This document shows positions 35,747 through 45,093 of a DNA stretch of 64,000 nt, in pieces. How positions within the stretch are numbered: the first letter of the stretch is position 1; every line of letters starts with the position of its first letter. This DNA comes from Paenibacillus radicis (ex Xue et al. 2023) (GTDB lineage Bacteria; Bacillota; Bacilli; Paenibacillales; NBRC-103111), in contig NZ_JANQBD010000011.1 of assembly GCF_024722015.1 (NCBI RefSeq), positions 62,001-126,000 of the forward strand. Direction: 5' to 3'. The notes beneath the pieces are model-generated. The model was not told where the DNA came from and did no database searches. It worked only from the letters and a program-made list of their open reading frames with translations. The position numbers and the translations under genes are program-made.

Positions 35747-35810
35747 ATCTTACAAAAATACAGAATACGCTTTCATTGATATATTTGGTGATTACCTTGA
35801 TAAATTTTGT
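35747..35810 (-). promoter_or_regulatory. tandem direct repeats + cre-like site + promoter for the solute-binding gene
   Basis: On the minus strand two head-to-tail ~22-base repeats cover 35768-35810, with cores ACAAAATTTATCAA and ACCAAATATATCAA; the second ends TGAAAGCG. The same paired repeat occurs at 41418-41462. TGAAAGCGTATTCT (35762-35775) also resembles a cre site. A -10 TAAGAT (35747-35752) lies 17 bases below a poor -35 (TGAAAG) inside the repeat, as in an activator-dependent promoter. Confidence 0.65.
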
Positions 35811-35812
35811 GC

Positions 35813-37453
35813 TCACTCCTTTTTCCTTGAATAGTTATCCCGATATTTCTGAGGACTCATCCCCCGGTATTTTTTAAACACCCGACTAAAATGTTCAGGG
35901 TTCTCGTACCCTACTTTCACGGCAATTTCATACATTTTCATATCGGTTTCCATCAGCCTGGTTGCCTCATTGATCCGCAGTTTTGTCACATATTCAATAA
36001 AATGCTCGCCCGTTTCTTTTACAAACTGTTTACTGAGATGGCTCTCCGTCACTTGTGCCCAATCGCTAACTTGACCAAGGGTAACTGTATTGCAATAATT
36101 TTTCTCTAAATAACGTTTGACTCTCTCCACCAACCGCTGCGGGTTTTCTTCACGTATTTTATCAGGATGCAGTAAATCCGCGAGGCGAAATACAAGCTTC
36201 TCAATCCACTCATGTAAATCTTCACGGAAAGTGAATTGTTCAACAATCTCATAGGGCCTTCGCCGTGTCTCTATCACATGCGTCCAGTTCATCCCTTTTG
36301 CATGCAGCAATGCGCCTATATTCCAAATCAATTCTTCATAAATCGGGAGAGAGCTTTCCAGCGTTACATTCGGCATATGGCTCAATTGACTTAATCCCCT
36401 GTACAATTGCTGCTGCCATTGGCTATCTCCCTTCTCCATGAGATACATCATCTCCGTGTAATCCCACTGCGCAGGGAACTGTCTTTCGTTCACACTTACC
36501 GTTTCAGGATAATACACGCGCCCAGGACCTTCCGAGAACCGAAGATTGGCTAAGCTACTCGCCTGGCTGTATCTAAGATGCCAGCTTTTCCAATCTGTGC
36601 TGGATTCCGCTACACCGACAGATAGCGAAACATTTAGAAAGTTTTTAACCGTATTGCGCAAAGAATCCAGTAGTTCCATCACGCGTCCCCGCAAATTCAA
36701 AAAGCTTGTGGATGACTCAAAACATAGAAGAAGAGCATGCTCATCCTCTTGGATTTGCAGTAATTCATAGGGGTGCTTGACGATTTCCATCGCTTGTTTT
36801 ATGATCCTGATTAAATGATCATTATTGTCCGAATCTCCATGAAGCATCGTATTTGTTATGGAATTTTGTTTATCCGGCATCACAGATACAACGACATGCT
36901 GAAAGCTCGCAAATTGTAGCATCCATTTTTGAAAGGAATCATCCTGCGTTAAATTATGGCTATAGATGTAATCTTTATCGCATAACAATCCACGGAGCCA
37001 TGTTTCTCTCTGCTTGAGATCAGCATCCCTATTGTTTTTATGCAAACTGGCAGAAGAAATCGTTTTTTCTTTTAACTGATTTACAGCTTTCTCAATCACT
37101 GGAATGATATGTTCCGGATCAAGATCAGCTTTCATAATGTAATCTACGGCCCCCAGCAGAAACGCTTTCCGCACAAAATCAAAATCGGAATACGCACTCA
37201 ATACAATGCTTAGAGGGGAGTTTGCCAAATTTGCTTCCTGCAATTTCGATAGCAAGGTAAGGGCATCCATAATGGGCATGCTCATATCGACAATCATTAA
37301 ATCAACGTCCTGCTGCTCCGATATTCGCTCCCAAGCTTCATGACCATCCGCGGCCTCAGCTACCACCTCGCAGTCCAGATCACCCCACGGAATAATCGCA
37401 CTCATCGCCAGTCTCACTAGCGGCTCGTCGTCGACGATCATCACTCTAAACAT
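35813..37453 (-). CDS. YesN-type response regulator (REC + AraC HTH)
   Basis: A 546-residue protein with the receiver domain at 1-120 (VDDEP, Asp56 in MIVDMSMPIMD, Lys in YIMKADLD), a long variable middle region, and the C-terminal AraC HTH pair (LGQVSDWAQVTESHLSKQFVKETGE, IAVKVGYENPEHFSRVFKKYRGMSPQKYR). It is cotranscribed with the kinase 33 bases upstream. It is the natural candidate to bind the tandem repeats upstream of the two importer units on either side. Its last codons lie next to the repeats controlling the following gene. Confidence 0.92.
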   Translation of the reverse strand: MFRVMIVDDEPLVRLAMSAIIPWGDLDCEVVAEAADGHEAWERISEQQDVDLMIVDMSMPIMDALTLLSKLQEANLANSPLSIVLSAYSDFDFVRKAFLLGAVDYIMKADLDPEHIIPVIEKAVNQLKEKTISSASLHKNNRDADLKQRETWLRGLLCDKDYIYSHNLTQDDSFQKWMLQFASFQHVVVSVMPDKQNSITNTMLHGDSDNNDHLIRIIKQAMEIVKHPYELLQIQEDEHALLLCFESSTSFLNLRGRVMELLDSLRNTVKNFLNVSLSVGVAESSTDWKSWHLRYSQASSLANLRFSEGPGRVYYPETVSVNERQFPAQWDYTEMMYLMEKGDSQWQQQLYRGLSQLSHMPNVTLESSLPIYEELIWNIGALLHAKGMNWTHVIETRRRPYEIVEQFTFREDLHEWIEKLVFRLADLLHPDKIREENPQRLVERVKRYLEKNYCNTVTLGQVSDWAQVTESHLSKQFVKETGEHFIEYVTKLRINEATRLMETDMKMYEIAVKVGYENPEHFSRVFKKYRGMSPQKYRDNYSRKKE

Positions 37454-37486
37454 TCATTTCATCCCCAATCTTATCGCTGCCGGCGA

Positions 37487-39316
37487 TTATCGGTCCAAGC
37501 TGATTTTTTCGTCAGTCAATCTAGTCGAAGGTTGATCCGGATTATTCGGTAAGAGCGGCAATACCACAATGACTTCTGTTCCAACACCCAGCTCACTGTC
37601 AATTTCCAACCCATACGGTTCTCCGTAATTTAAGCGAATCCGATCATTGACATTGGCAATGCCTATACCGCATAGTGACTCCACTTTTTTCTCCTGCAGC
37701 AAGGCTTCCATCGTCCTCTGTTCCATCCCCTTCCCATTGTCAGTGATTGTAATAATGAGTTGATCTCTATGTTTTTTACATGTAATTTTGACGATCCCCA
37801 TCGCTTCTTTGCCGTAAAATCCGTGAATAATTGCATTCTCCAAAATAGGCTGCAGAAGCAGCTTGAGAATATAGGTGTTTGTTACACTTTCATCGAAGTC
37901 GTATTCAACCTTAAAACGGTCCCCATAACGAACTTTCATTATATGAATATATTTTTCCAAGCTCTGCATCTCATCAAACAATTGGATGTAAGAGCCGCCA
38001 CGATGGAACGTAGAAGATAACAATTTGATGAGAGAATCTGTCATTTCAACCAAATTGGCAGCTTTGGACAACATCGCCATAATTTTTATGGCATTTAAGG
38101 TATTCACCAAGAAATGAGGATTAATTTGAGATTGAAGCGCATCAATTTCTGCACGGTTTTTTAGCCTTTCTTGTTCTTGCCTTTCGATGATAAGCTCCTG
38201 GATGCGCACTGTCATATTTTGAAATGTTTTTCCTAACGAATAAATCTCTAATGGCCCTGAAAGATCCAGATCGACATGAAAGGATCCGCTTTTCATTCTA
38301 TTCATTTGATAGATTAATGATTTGATCGGGCCTACGATACTACGAACTAAGAAAAAAGAAACAATCAAAAACAAGATCAAACCTGCCGCTGATACATTCA
38401 TAATAAATCTATATATTTGCCTGACCTCAGAAGTCATCTGATCATACGGAGCAATATAGATGATTTTCCATTCCGTTCGCTCCATGGTCAGAAAGGTAAC
38501 AAACATTTGCTCACCAGAAGCCATTGTTTTAAAGTTGCCGCTTTTCTTAATTCGAGCTTGTTCGATCGCTTGCTTTTCGATGTTTTTATTTTTATCTTTG
38601 CTCGTGTCCAACATGATATTTCCATTCCCGTCAAGGATGATAAAGCTGCCGTTTTGGTTGGAAGTGGATTCTGCCAGGTTCTCGAAAGTCTTTGCTTGAA
38701 TCACAAAATAGATCATTTCTACATCGCTAAATGACCTTTCATACGGAGGTGCTATGGCTGCGGATAAAATATATTTATCATTCGACTCAATCAATACATT
38801 TTCTTCAGAACCGAATAACTGTACTCGCCCTTGGTTTTGAAGTGTTTTCTGATAAAGCGGCGTCGTCTTCAATAAACTTTCGTTGATCCGCGTGTCGATA
38901 TTATGAAAATGGGTACCCTCAAAAAAGTATGCACCCCCGTCGCGATAGACGAACATTGCAGAAACAACGTCAGGCATATCGTGCAAATAATTTTTTAATT
39001 GATGCTCTAGTTGGAAGGAATAGTTGAATTGGTCTTTGGACTGCGTGCTGCGATGAAAAGAAGTGGCAAGGGAAATTAAATTATTATCCGAGGCAATGGC
39101 GGCAACGGTCCTGATATATCTACTTTTTTCCTGATCAATGGAGTAAGATACTTGTTCTAATGTCTGCATCGTACGCGAGGTGATGTTAGTCAGCAAAATA
39201 TTGGTATAAGCTCGTAATGACAAAAAAGCAACCAAAACAATAGGCATCACAATAACGAAAAAGAACATCACGTATAGGATCGATGTGATTGGCCATCTCT
39301 TTTTTAAAATATTCAC
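37487..39316 (-). CDS. YesM-type sensor histidine kinase
   Basis: A 609-residue protein starting at GTG after GGGGGGAC. It has membrane spans at residues 13-33 and 305-325, an extracellular dCache-like sensor between them, a HAMP linker, phosphoacceptor His401 in ALQSQINPHFLVNTLNAIKI, and an ATPase domain (LQPILENAIIHGFYG, DNGKGM). A LytS/YesM-family sensor for an extracellular sugar or its binding protein. It has its own upstream region with a cre-like site (39415-39428), so the kinase-regulator pair may be transcribed separately from the permeases. Confidence 0.92.
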   Translation of the reverse strand: MNILKKRWPITSILYVMFFFVIVMPIVLVAFLSLRAYTNILLTNITSRTMQTLEQVSYSIDQEKSRYIRTVAAIASDNNLISLATSFHRSTQSKDQFNYSFQLEHQLKNYLHDMPDVVSAMFVYRDGGAYFFEGTHFHNIDTRINESLLKTTPLYQKTLQNQGRVQLFGSEENVLIESNDKYILSAAIAPPYERSFSDVEMIYFVIQAKTFENLAESTSNQNGSFIILDGNGNIMLDTSKDKNKNIEKQAIEQARIKKSGNFKTMASGEQMFVTFLTMERTEWKIIYIAPYDQMTSEVRQIYRFIMNVSAAGLILFLIVSFFLVRSIVGPIKSLIYQMNRMKSGSFHVDLDLSGPLEIYSLGKTFQNMTVRIQELIIERQEQERLKNRAEIDALQSQINPHFLVNTLNAIKIMAMLSKAANLVEMTDSLIKLLSSTFHRGGSYIQLFDEMQSLEKYIHIMKVRYGDRFKVEYDFDESVTNTYILKLLLQPILENAIIHGFYGKEAMGIVKITCKKHRDQLIITITDNGKGMEQRTMEALLQEKKVESLCGIGIANVNDRIRLNYGEPYGLEIDSELGVGTEVIVVLPLLPNNPDQPSTRLTDEKISLDR

Positions 39317-39406
39317 TGCGGCGTCCCCCCATTTTCAAATAACAACTATGCAATGAGATTACATATTCCCACATCGGATGGGATAACCGGGACACCAAGT
39401 GTATTG

Positions 39407-39428
39407 TGTCAAAGTTGTTGCGCTTTCA
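39407..39428 (-). promoter_or_regulatory. cre-like site and -35 box upstream of the kinase gene
   Basis: On the minus strand TGAAAGCGCAACAA (39415-39428) has the TGWAARCG cre half and is followed by TTGACA (39407-39412). A good -10 is not evident at 17 bases. It suggests catabolite control of the kinase-regulator transcript. Confidence 0.35.
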
Positions 39429-39559
39429 TTAATTCTCTATTCTCTTTTCAACAGAATTCGACATTAATTACCGTCATCATAAATTTAATTACTTACTTCG
39501 TCAACACCCTGATACTACCAGTTTTTCACTGGATTTACCCTATGAATAGTCGAACAGAT

Positions 39560-40441
39560 CTATTCTTTCATCGCTCCATCCATTAGTCCGGCAAAAATAA
39601 ATTTACGCAAAACCAAGTAAATCAAAACGGTTGGGAGCATGACTAAAATAATAGCGGCCGACAGTTCATTCCAATAGGTAGCCCGCTCGCCTACAAACGT
39701 CATCAAAGCGGTTGATAACGTGCTTAGCTTCTTAGACGGCATGTATAGATAAGGAATGTACATGTCATTCATAATATCAACGGCTTTGATAATCGCCAGT
39801 GTAGCCGTTGCCGGAAGCAAGAGCGGGAATAAGATGGAACGGAAAATCCGGAAATACGATGCGCCATCCAGAAGCGCGCTTTCATCCAGTTGCTTGGATA
39901 TTTTCTCGATGAACTGCAAGTAAATGAAAATTTGCATCAAATCCGTACCTGCATAAATAATCAGCGGCGCGAAAATCGTGTTATACAATCCTAGTGACTT
40001 AATGGTCTGAAAACGCGCTACTTCCGTGGTATAAGCGGGTACGACGGATGCCACGATAAATAATAGAAATATCGTTTTCTTGAAACGGAAATTAAATCGA
40101 TTCAGTACGAATGCTGTCATAGCTCCGAGAATAGCATTAATGACTACACTAGACACCGTAACGCTAAGCGAGTTAATGAGTCCTACCAGCATATTCGCTT
40201 TCTCAAATGCAACGGCAAAATTGTGAAGCGACCAGCTCTTCGGAAGTGAAAACGGCGATGTAGCCGCGAGCTCCGGGGATGTTTTGAAGGCTGCGAAAAC
40301 AACCACAAGCAGCGGTACAAAAATAATTAACGTAATGATGGAAAGAATGACGTAATAAAGGATTTTACCGAGGAAGGAAAGCATCGCAGCCTTTTCCAAT
40401 TTGTTTGACTTGATTGCAATTTCTGTTTGGTACATGCTCAT
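39560..40441 (-). CDS. ABC sugar transporter permease (MalG-like, second subunit)
   Basis: A 293-residue inner-membrane protein with six hydrophobic spans and the EAA-loop motif DESALLDGASYFRIFRSILF (about residues 186-205) that contacts the ATPase. The N-terminal cytoplasmic stretch is short. It overlaps the preceding permease gene by four bases (ATGA), showing translational coupling. It belongs with the permease at 40438 and the lipoprotein at 34390. No ATPase is encoded nearby; a shared MsmX-type ATPase is expected. Confidence 0.9.
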   Translation of the reverse strand: MSMYQTEIAIKSNKLEKAAMLSFLGKILYYVILSIITLIIFVPLLVVVFAAFKTSPELAATSPFSLPKSWSLHNFAVAFEKANMLVGLINSLSVTVSSVVINAILGAMTAFVLNRFNFRFKKTIFLLFIVASVVPAYTTEVARFQTIKSLGLYNTIFAPLIIYAGTDLMQIFIYLQFIEKISKQLDESALLDGASYFRIFRSILFPLLLPATATLAIIKAVDIMNDMYIPYLYMPSKKLSTLSTALMTFVGERATYWNELSAAIILVMLPTVLIYLVLRKFIFAGLMDGAMKE

Positions 40442-41322
40442 GATGATTTTTCTCCCTTCTCACGGATCAATAAGTTTTGAATGAAACTGAATGCGATGAT
40501 CATAACCATCAAAATAATGGCCATTGCTGACGCTAAACCATAACTATTAAACTTAAATGCTGTATCGATAGTGAAAATTGTGAACGTACTGCTTGAAGTT
40601 CCTGGACCGCCTTGTGTAACCAGGAAAGGAATATCGAATACTTGGAGCGCTCCCCGAATATTCAGAAACAATATAATTTCAATGACGCGGCGGATACCTG
40701 GCAGGACAATATAACGAATCTGCTGCATTTTGTTTGCTCCGTCGATGGTTGCAGCTTCATACAGATCATTCGGAATGGACTGGACGCCCGCCAGAAATAA
40801 TATGATATGAAAACCTGCAAACCGCCATAGCGAGATAGCAACAAGCGAATAGTTTACAATTTTCACATCACTTAGCCAATTATGAATCCATCCTTCCAAG
40901 CCGACAGCTGTCAACAGCTCATTGATGGGACCGTTCACCGGGTTGTACAAATAACCGAAAATGTAAGCGACAGCTACACCATTGATGATGTAGGGCAATA
41001 GAATGATCGAGCGGAAAAATTCGCTGGCTCTCATTTTGGCATTTAGCATAACTGCTAATAAAATCTCAAACGGAATCAGCAGGGCATGGATGATAAAATA
41101 AAGCCAGTTGTTCGACAGCGATTCCCAAACTTGCGACATTTTGAGCGCTTTCAAATAATTTTCAATTCCTACAAAATGCAGTTCCCTACTGATCCCATTC
41201 CAGTCAGTCATGCTGTATTCAAACAGCTTCACTGTAGGATAAATCAGAAATAACAGCAATAATCCAACCGGCAACGCCAGAAAAGAAAAAACAAGCACTC
41301 TCTTTTGCATCATGTTACTCAT
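40438..41322 (-). CDS. ABC sugar transporter permease (MalF-like, first subunit)
   Basis: A 294-residue membrane protein of the carbohydrate uptake family 1 type. The first span is at 11-30, and the EAA loop is YEAATIDGANKMQQIRYIVL (about 188-207). The start ATG follows GAGGGG. First gene after the tandem-repeat promoter at 41412-41462. With the overlapping second permease it forms the membrane channel of the middle importer. Confidence 0.9.
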   Translation of the reverse strand: MSNMMQKRVLVFSFLALPVGLLLLFLIYPTVKLFEYSMTDWNGISRELHFVGIENYLKALKMSQVWESLSNNWLYFIIHALLIPFEILLAVMLNAKMRASEFFRSIILLPYIINGVAVAYIFGYLYNPVNGPINELLTAVGLEGWIHNWLSDVKIVNYSLVAISLWRFAGFHIILFLAGVQSIPNDLYEAATIDGANKMQQIRYIVLPGIRRVIEIILFLNIRGALQVFDIPFLVTQGGPGTSSSTFTIFTIDTAFKFNSYGLASAMAIILMVMIIAFSFIQNLLIREKGEKSS

Positions 41323-41411
41323 GTGCTACCCCTCATTCCTTGATCTATGATGCCGTAATGACTAAGTACTTCCCTTAGATCATCCTTTTGTAAGCCTAAT
41401 TTTAGAGAGAT

Positions 41412-41462
41412 TGGACACGCTTTCACATGATAATTTTTGTGCTTTCAATTGATAAATTTTGT
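41412..41462 (-). promoter_or_regulatory. tandem direct repeats + cre-like site upstream of permease genes
   Basis: Two head-to-tail repeats (41418-41440 and 41441-41462) read on the minus strand as ACAAAATTTATCAATTGAAA and ACAAAAATTATCATGTGAAA, each then ending GC. They match the pair at 35768-35810. TGAAAGCGTGTCCA (41412-41425) matches the cre consensus at 13 of 14 positions and overlaps the promoter-proximal repeat. This arrangement suggests activation by a response regulator and repression by CcpA at one site. Confidence 0.68.
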
Positions 41463-41476
41463 TGGGCTAAAAGAAC

Positions 41477-41514
41477 GAACCCGGACGAATCAGCATTTGG
41501 ATTCATCCAGGTTC
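41477..41514 (-). terminator. second hairpin between importer operons
   Basis: Arms GAACCCGGACGAATC and GATTCATCCAGGTTC pair with two G-T type differences. On the minus strand a T-rich stretch follows. It is a probable back-up terminator for the upstream solute-binding gene. Confidence 0.5.
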
Positions 41515-41554
41515 AACCTTCACATAAGGGCTGCACCATAATGTTTCCTGATTA

Positions 41555-41591
41555 AAAATCCCCCACCGCTTCTTGTGCAATGGGGGATTTT
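41555..41591 (-). terminator. intrinsic terminator of the LplA-type solute-binding gene
   Basis: A perfect 11-bp stem (AAAATCCCCCA / TGGGGGATTTT) with a T-run on the minus strand lies four bases after the stop of the gene ending at 41596. Confidence 0.85.
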
Positions 41592-41595
41592 CCTA

Positions 41596-43119
41596 TTATT
41601 TGGTGAGCCCGAGATCCTTCGCTTGCTTTGCAACCGCGTCGGTATAAAGCTTATAGTTGAATGTACCATCTAAAGTAGCAAGGAATTTACTATAATCTGC
41701 AATCGGCGTTTTACCATAAATGAATTTTGTAACTTCTTCTTGCACGAACCTATCCGCATCAGCCTTATTGTAGCCACTCGGTAAATCGACCAATTTGTCC
41801 ACGACAGGCAAACGCGGCAATTTAGCTTCAAAATCTATATATGACGCTTGTGCCGGGAATTTGGTTTGCAAGTACGAAAGCTCCGGCCGACCAGTGAACT
41901 GATAAACGAACGTATACCCGTTTTCCTTCTTGCCTTGGTCCGTGATAGTGATTTTATCACCTTCCACCTTATAGTGAACATCTTTGAGCCCGTAATCAAC
42001 CAAGCGATTGCCTTCAGTCGTCGAGACATAATTGAGCAGTTCGATGATTTTGTTCAGCTTCTCCGGTTGTTTCTCTAACGACTTCGGAAGAGCGACCAAG
42101 TAGCCGGAAGCCCCTAAATCATTTATGCCGGCAAACTGCAAGCCCTTCGGTCCCTTTGGTGCCGGAAGCTGAACCCAATCGGCATTTGGATTTGCATCCT
42201 TCCAAATCTTAACCGCCGCATCTTTAATTATGCCTGCCCAGCCGTCATAAATGATGCCGACTTTTCCTTGGAATGCCTTATCTTTGGAAGTATTCCCTTT
42301 ATTGCTCAAAAACTCAGGATCGACAACGCCAGCGTCAACGAATTTCTTCACTTCCGCTAAAGCATCCTTCATCGCCGGATCATAAAATCCGTTAACAATC
42401 TTGCCATCTGTTAGAGCACTTACCGAAAGCGATATCGTGCTTTGGCTGATGCCGTAGGCTCCAAACACAGGTGCAAACGTATCCATACCAGTCCCCGAAA
42501 TGCCGAGCGTATCCTTCTTTCCGTTGTCATCAGGATCGTTCTCCGTAAATGCTTTGGCCACATTGTACAGCTCATCTACCGTAGTCGGTGCGGCCAATTT
42601 CAATTTGTCTAACCAGTCCTTGCGGATCCAATACGTACCGTTCAAAAGCGGAGGCGCCTTAGGCAGAGCAAATTGCTTACCGCTCACAAACCCTTTCTTC
42701 AGTTCGTCTACGCCTACAAATTTCTTATAATCGGCCAGTTTATCCAGATAGGGTCCCATATCTAACAGTACGCCGCTTTGGGCAAATTTCTGAACCTGGT
42801 CTTTCAAAATGAGCATGACATCCGGAGCATTCGCACCCGCCATACGTGCGCTGAGTTTGGTAGGAAAATCGGTTGCTTCCAGCGTCATCCTCAAATCAAT
42901 GTTAAGCTTTTTATTCAGCTCATTTTTAACAAAATCATCCTTGGGAAAGCCAGGTCCGTCTGCAGATGTGATAGTCCCTTCCTGCATGACCTCCAGCTTC
43001 ATAGGAGCAGCATTCATTGCCTCCCCATTAGGTGAAGCGCCCGTCGAAGAATTGTTGCCCGAACATGCAGTAAGCAAACTCACGGTGAGGAGAACAGCAA
43101 CTGTTGCATTTTTTTTCAT
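41596..43119 (-). CDS. ABC transporter solute-binding lipoprotein (LplA-like)
   Basis: The start ATG at 43119 follows GAAGGGG (507 residues). The lipoprotein signal MKKNATVAVLLTVSLLTACS has its cysteine in LLTACSGNN. The large mature protein has LplA-type features (FPKDDFVKNELNKKLNIDL, ANAPDVMLILKDQVQKFAQS, YWIRKDWLDKLKLAAPTTVD, TLGISGTGMD). It captures an oligosaccharide for the two permeases encoded just upstream. Third gene of the operon starting at 44956, probably under the same control as the kinase-fucosidase operon. Confidence 0.9.
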   Translation of the reverse strand: MKKNATVAVLLTVSLLTACSGNNSSTGASPNGEAMNAAPMKLEVMQEGTITSADGPGFPKDDFVKNELNKKLNIDLRMTLEATDFPTKLSARMAGANAPDVMLILKDQVQKFAQSGVLLDMGPYLDKLADYKKFVGVDELKKGFVSGKQFALPKAPPLLNGTYWIRKDWLDKLKLAAPTTVDELYNVAKAFTENDPDDNGKKDTLGISGTGMDTFAPVFGAYGISQSTISLSVSALTDGKIVNGFYDPAMKDALAEVKKFVDAGVVDPEFLSNKGNTSKDKAFQGKVGIIYDGWAGIIKDAAVKIWKDANPNADWVQLPAPKGPKGLQFAGINDLGASGYLVALPKSLEKQPEKLNKIIELLNYVSTTEGNRLVDYGLKDVHYKVEGDKITITDQGKKENGYTFVYQFTGRPELSYLQTKFPAQASYIDFEAKLPRLPVVDKLVDLPSGYNKADADRFVQEEVTKFIYGKTPIADYSKFLATLDGTFNYKLYTDAVAKQAKDLGLTK

Positions 43120-43205
43120 TTTTACCCCTTCTTCCATGGTAATTTGTATAAGTGATCGTTAGGCTCGTCCCTCTACGGTACGAGAAAATGTGGAACACAA
43201 TGTAC

Positions 43206-44066
43206 TCATCCTTTAATTGCCCCAATTAGTACGCCTTTGGAAAAATATTTTTGAATAACCGGGTACACCACTAAAACGGGCAGACTGGCGATGATAACAG
43301 ACGCCATTTGTAGGGTCGGTGTCGGTACGACAATATCCGTCATGTTGTCTACGGAATTACTCAAGAGCAATAGTTTGCGAACGACAATTTGCAGCGGATT
43401 TAAATGCGAATCTGTAATGTAGAGAACGGCTGCGAAAAAGCTGTTCCAGTTAGATACAGCATAGAACAAACCTACGGTCATCAACGATGGCACCGATAGT
43501 GGAACGACGACACGGAACAGTATCCTCAATTCTCCGGCTCCATCTATGCGAGCGGACTCAAACAATTCCTCTGGAAGACCTTCGAAAAACGTTTTCATAA
43601 TCAAAAGATTGTAAGTAGCGACCGCACTCGGAATGATCAAAGCCCATACAGTATTCAGCATGCCTAATGATTGAATGAGCAGATACGTTGGCACTAAACC
43701 ACCATTAAACAGCATCGTAAATACGATCATAAGAAGGATGACCTTCCGTCCAGGAAGCAATCTCCTGCTTAAGGGATAAGCGCCAAGCATCGTGAGAAGC
43801 AAGTTTACCGCTGTCCCTACCGTGGCAGTGAATAGAGATACTAGCATCGATTGGGGTAACTCTTTGGTTTGAAAGAGATATTTATAGGCTTCAAATGTTA
43901 CTGATTTGGGGATGACTAGAAATCCCCCGTTTTTAATAACTTCGCTGTAAGGGGTCAGCGACATCGACACAACGAACAACAACGGGAAAAGACTCACAAA
44001 ACCTACAAGCAATAAAATCAAGTTGATAGCTGCTGCCGAAACCTGCTCTCCGCGATTGATTACCAT
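43206..44066 (-). CDS. ABC sugar transporter permease (LplC/YtcP-like)
   Basis: The start ATG at 44066 follows GGGGGGC. The ~286-residue protein has six spans, and the EAA loop is FESARIDGAGELRILFRVVV. It ends IQKYFSKGVLIGAIKG, the usual close of this family. It overlaps the end of the upstream permease gene, so translation is coupled. Works with the LplB-like permease and the LplA-like lipoprotein. Confidence 0.9.
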   Translation of the reverse strand: MVINRGEQVSAAAINLILLLVGFVSLFPLLFVVSMSLTPYSEVIKNGGFLVIPKSVTFEAYKYLFQTKELPQSMLVSLFTATVGTAVNLLLTMLGAYPLSRRLLPGRKVILLMIVFTMLFNGGLVPTYLLIQSLGMLNTVWALIIPSAVATYNLLIMKTFFEGLPEELFESARIDGAGELRILFRVVVPLSVPSLMTVGLFYAVSNWNSFFAAVLYITDSHLNPLQIVVRKLLLLSNSVDNMTDIVVPTPTLQMASVIIASLPVLVVYPVIQKYFSKGVLIGAIKG

Positions 44067-44956
44067 ATGCCGCCCCCCCATCGTTTTGCAATCTTATTAG
44101 CGGCAAGAACAAGCGCCATGCCAATGACCGATTTAAACAAGCCTACTGCAGATGCCATACTGAAGTTCAATTGCTCTAGACCTGTGCGATAGACCCACGT
44201 ATCGATAATATCGCCCACAGAATAGACCCGAATGTTATAGAACATAAAAACTTGATCAAACCCGGCGTCCAAGATGTATCCAAGTCTTAATATCAAGAGC
44301 AGAACGATAACATTTGCAATACCGGGCAATGTTATGCTCCAGATTCTCCGAACGCGTCCTGCGCCATCCATCATGGCCGCCTCATAAAGCGAAGGATCGA
44401 TTCCGGCTATTGCAGCTATATAAATAATCGCTCCCCAGCCAAGATCCTTCCAAATATCCGTTCCGACCAGAACAGAACGAAACCATTCCGGCGCATTCAG
44501 AAAAGGGATGGCATCAAATCCCAAATCACTTATCCAACGGTTGATCAACCCATTCGTCTCGGAGAAGAATGCAACAGCGATACCGTAAACGATAACCCAG
44601 GATAGAAAATGCGGCATGTAACTCAAAGTTTGAACCCATTTTTTCAGATGAATGCTCCTGCTTTCATTCAACAGAACGGCTAGTAAAATAGGGGGTATCG
44701 TGCTGAAAATCAGCTTGTAACAGCTAATCAATAGCGTATTGGTGAGCAATTGGGAGAAATAGGGCGAACTGAAAAACATCTCGAAGTATTTATACCACGG
44801 ATTAGCCCAATCGGATCCGCCGATTCCCGACATAATATTGTAATCCTTAAATGAGATGATAACACCATACATTGGCACATACTTGAAAATGATATACCAC
44901 GCCATCAGTGGCAAAAGCATGATGTAAAGCACTCTATTCTTCCATAGTGCTGTCAA
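44060..44956 (-). CDS. ABC sugar transporter permease (LplB-like)
   Basis: A 298-residue membrane protein beginning at TTG (44956) seven to eight bases after GGAGGT. It has the LplB-type start (VLYIMLLPLMAWYIIFKYVPMYGVIISFKDY) and the EAA loop YEAAMMDGAGRVRRIWSITL (about 205-224). It is the first gene of the importer operon. Upstream lies copy 2 of the conserved promoter element, linking it with the fucosidase operon 21 kb away. Confidence 0.9.
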   Translation of the reverse strand: MTALWKNRVLYIMLLPLMAWYIIFKYVPMYGVIISFKDYNIMSGIGGSDWANPWYKYFEMFFSSPYFSQLLTNTLLISCYKLIFSTIPPILLAVLLNESRSIHLKKWVQTLSYMPHFLSWVIVYGIAVAFFSETNGLINRWISDLGFDAIPFLNAPEWFRSVLVGTDIWKDLGWGAIIYIAAIAGIDPSLYEAAMMDGAGRVRRIWSITLPGIANVIVLLLILRLGYILDAGFDQVFMFYNIRVYSVGDIIDTWVYRTGLEQLNFSMASAVGLFKSVIGMALVLAANKIAKRWGGGIW

Positions 44957-44990
44957 ATTGCCAGACCTCCTTTTATTTCTTAGTTGTAAC

Positions 44991-45054
44991 CCTATTATCA
45001 GCTATGAAGTCCATTTAAAATAAGGAATAGATTTATTCATCATCAGTAACAAAT
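44991..45054 (-). promoter_or_regulatory. conserved upstream element, copy 2 (LplB importer operon)
   Basis: On the minus strand it reads GTTACTGATGATGAATAAAT, then TTCCTTA, ACTTCATAGC and GATAAT, aligned block by block with 20601-20663. The -10-like hexamer lies about 35 bases before the permease start. The same regulator probably controls both operons. Confidence 0.65.
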
Positions 45055-45093
45055 TTACTTATCTCTCAAAGTAATAGCATTTATTACCTCTCT

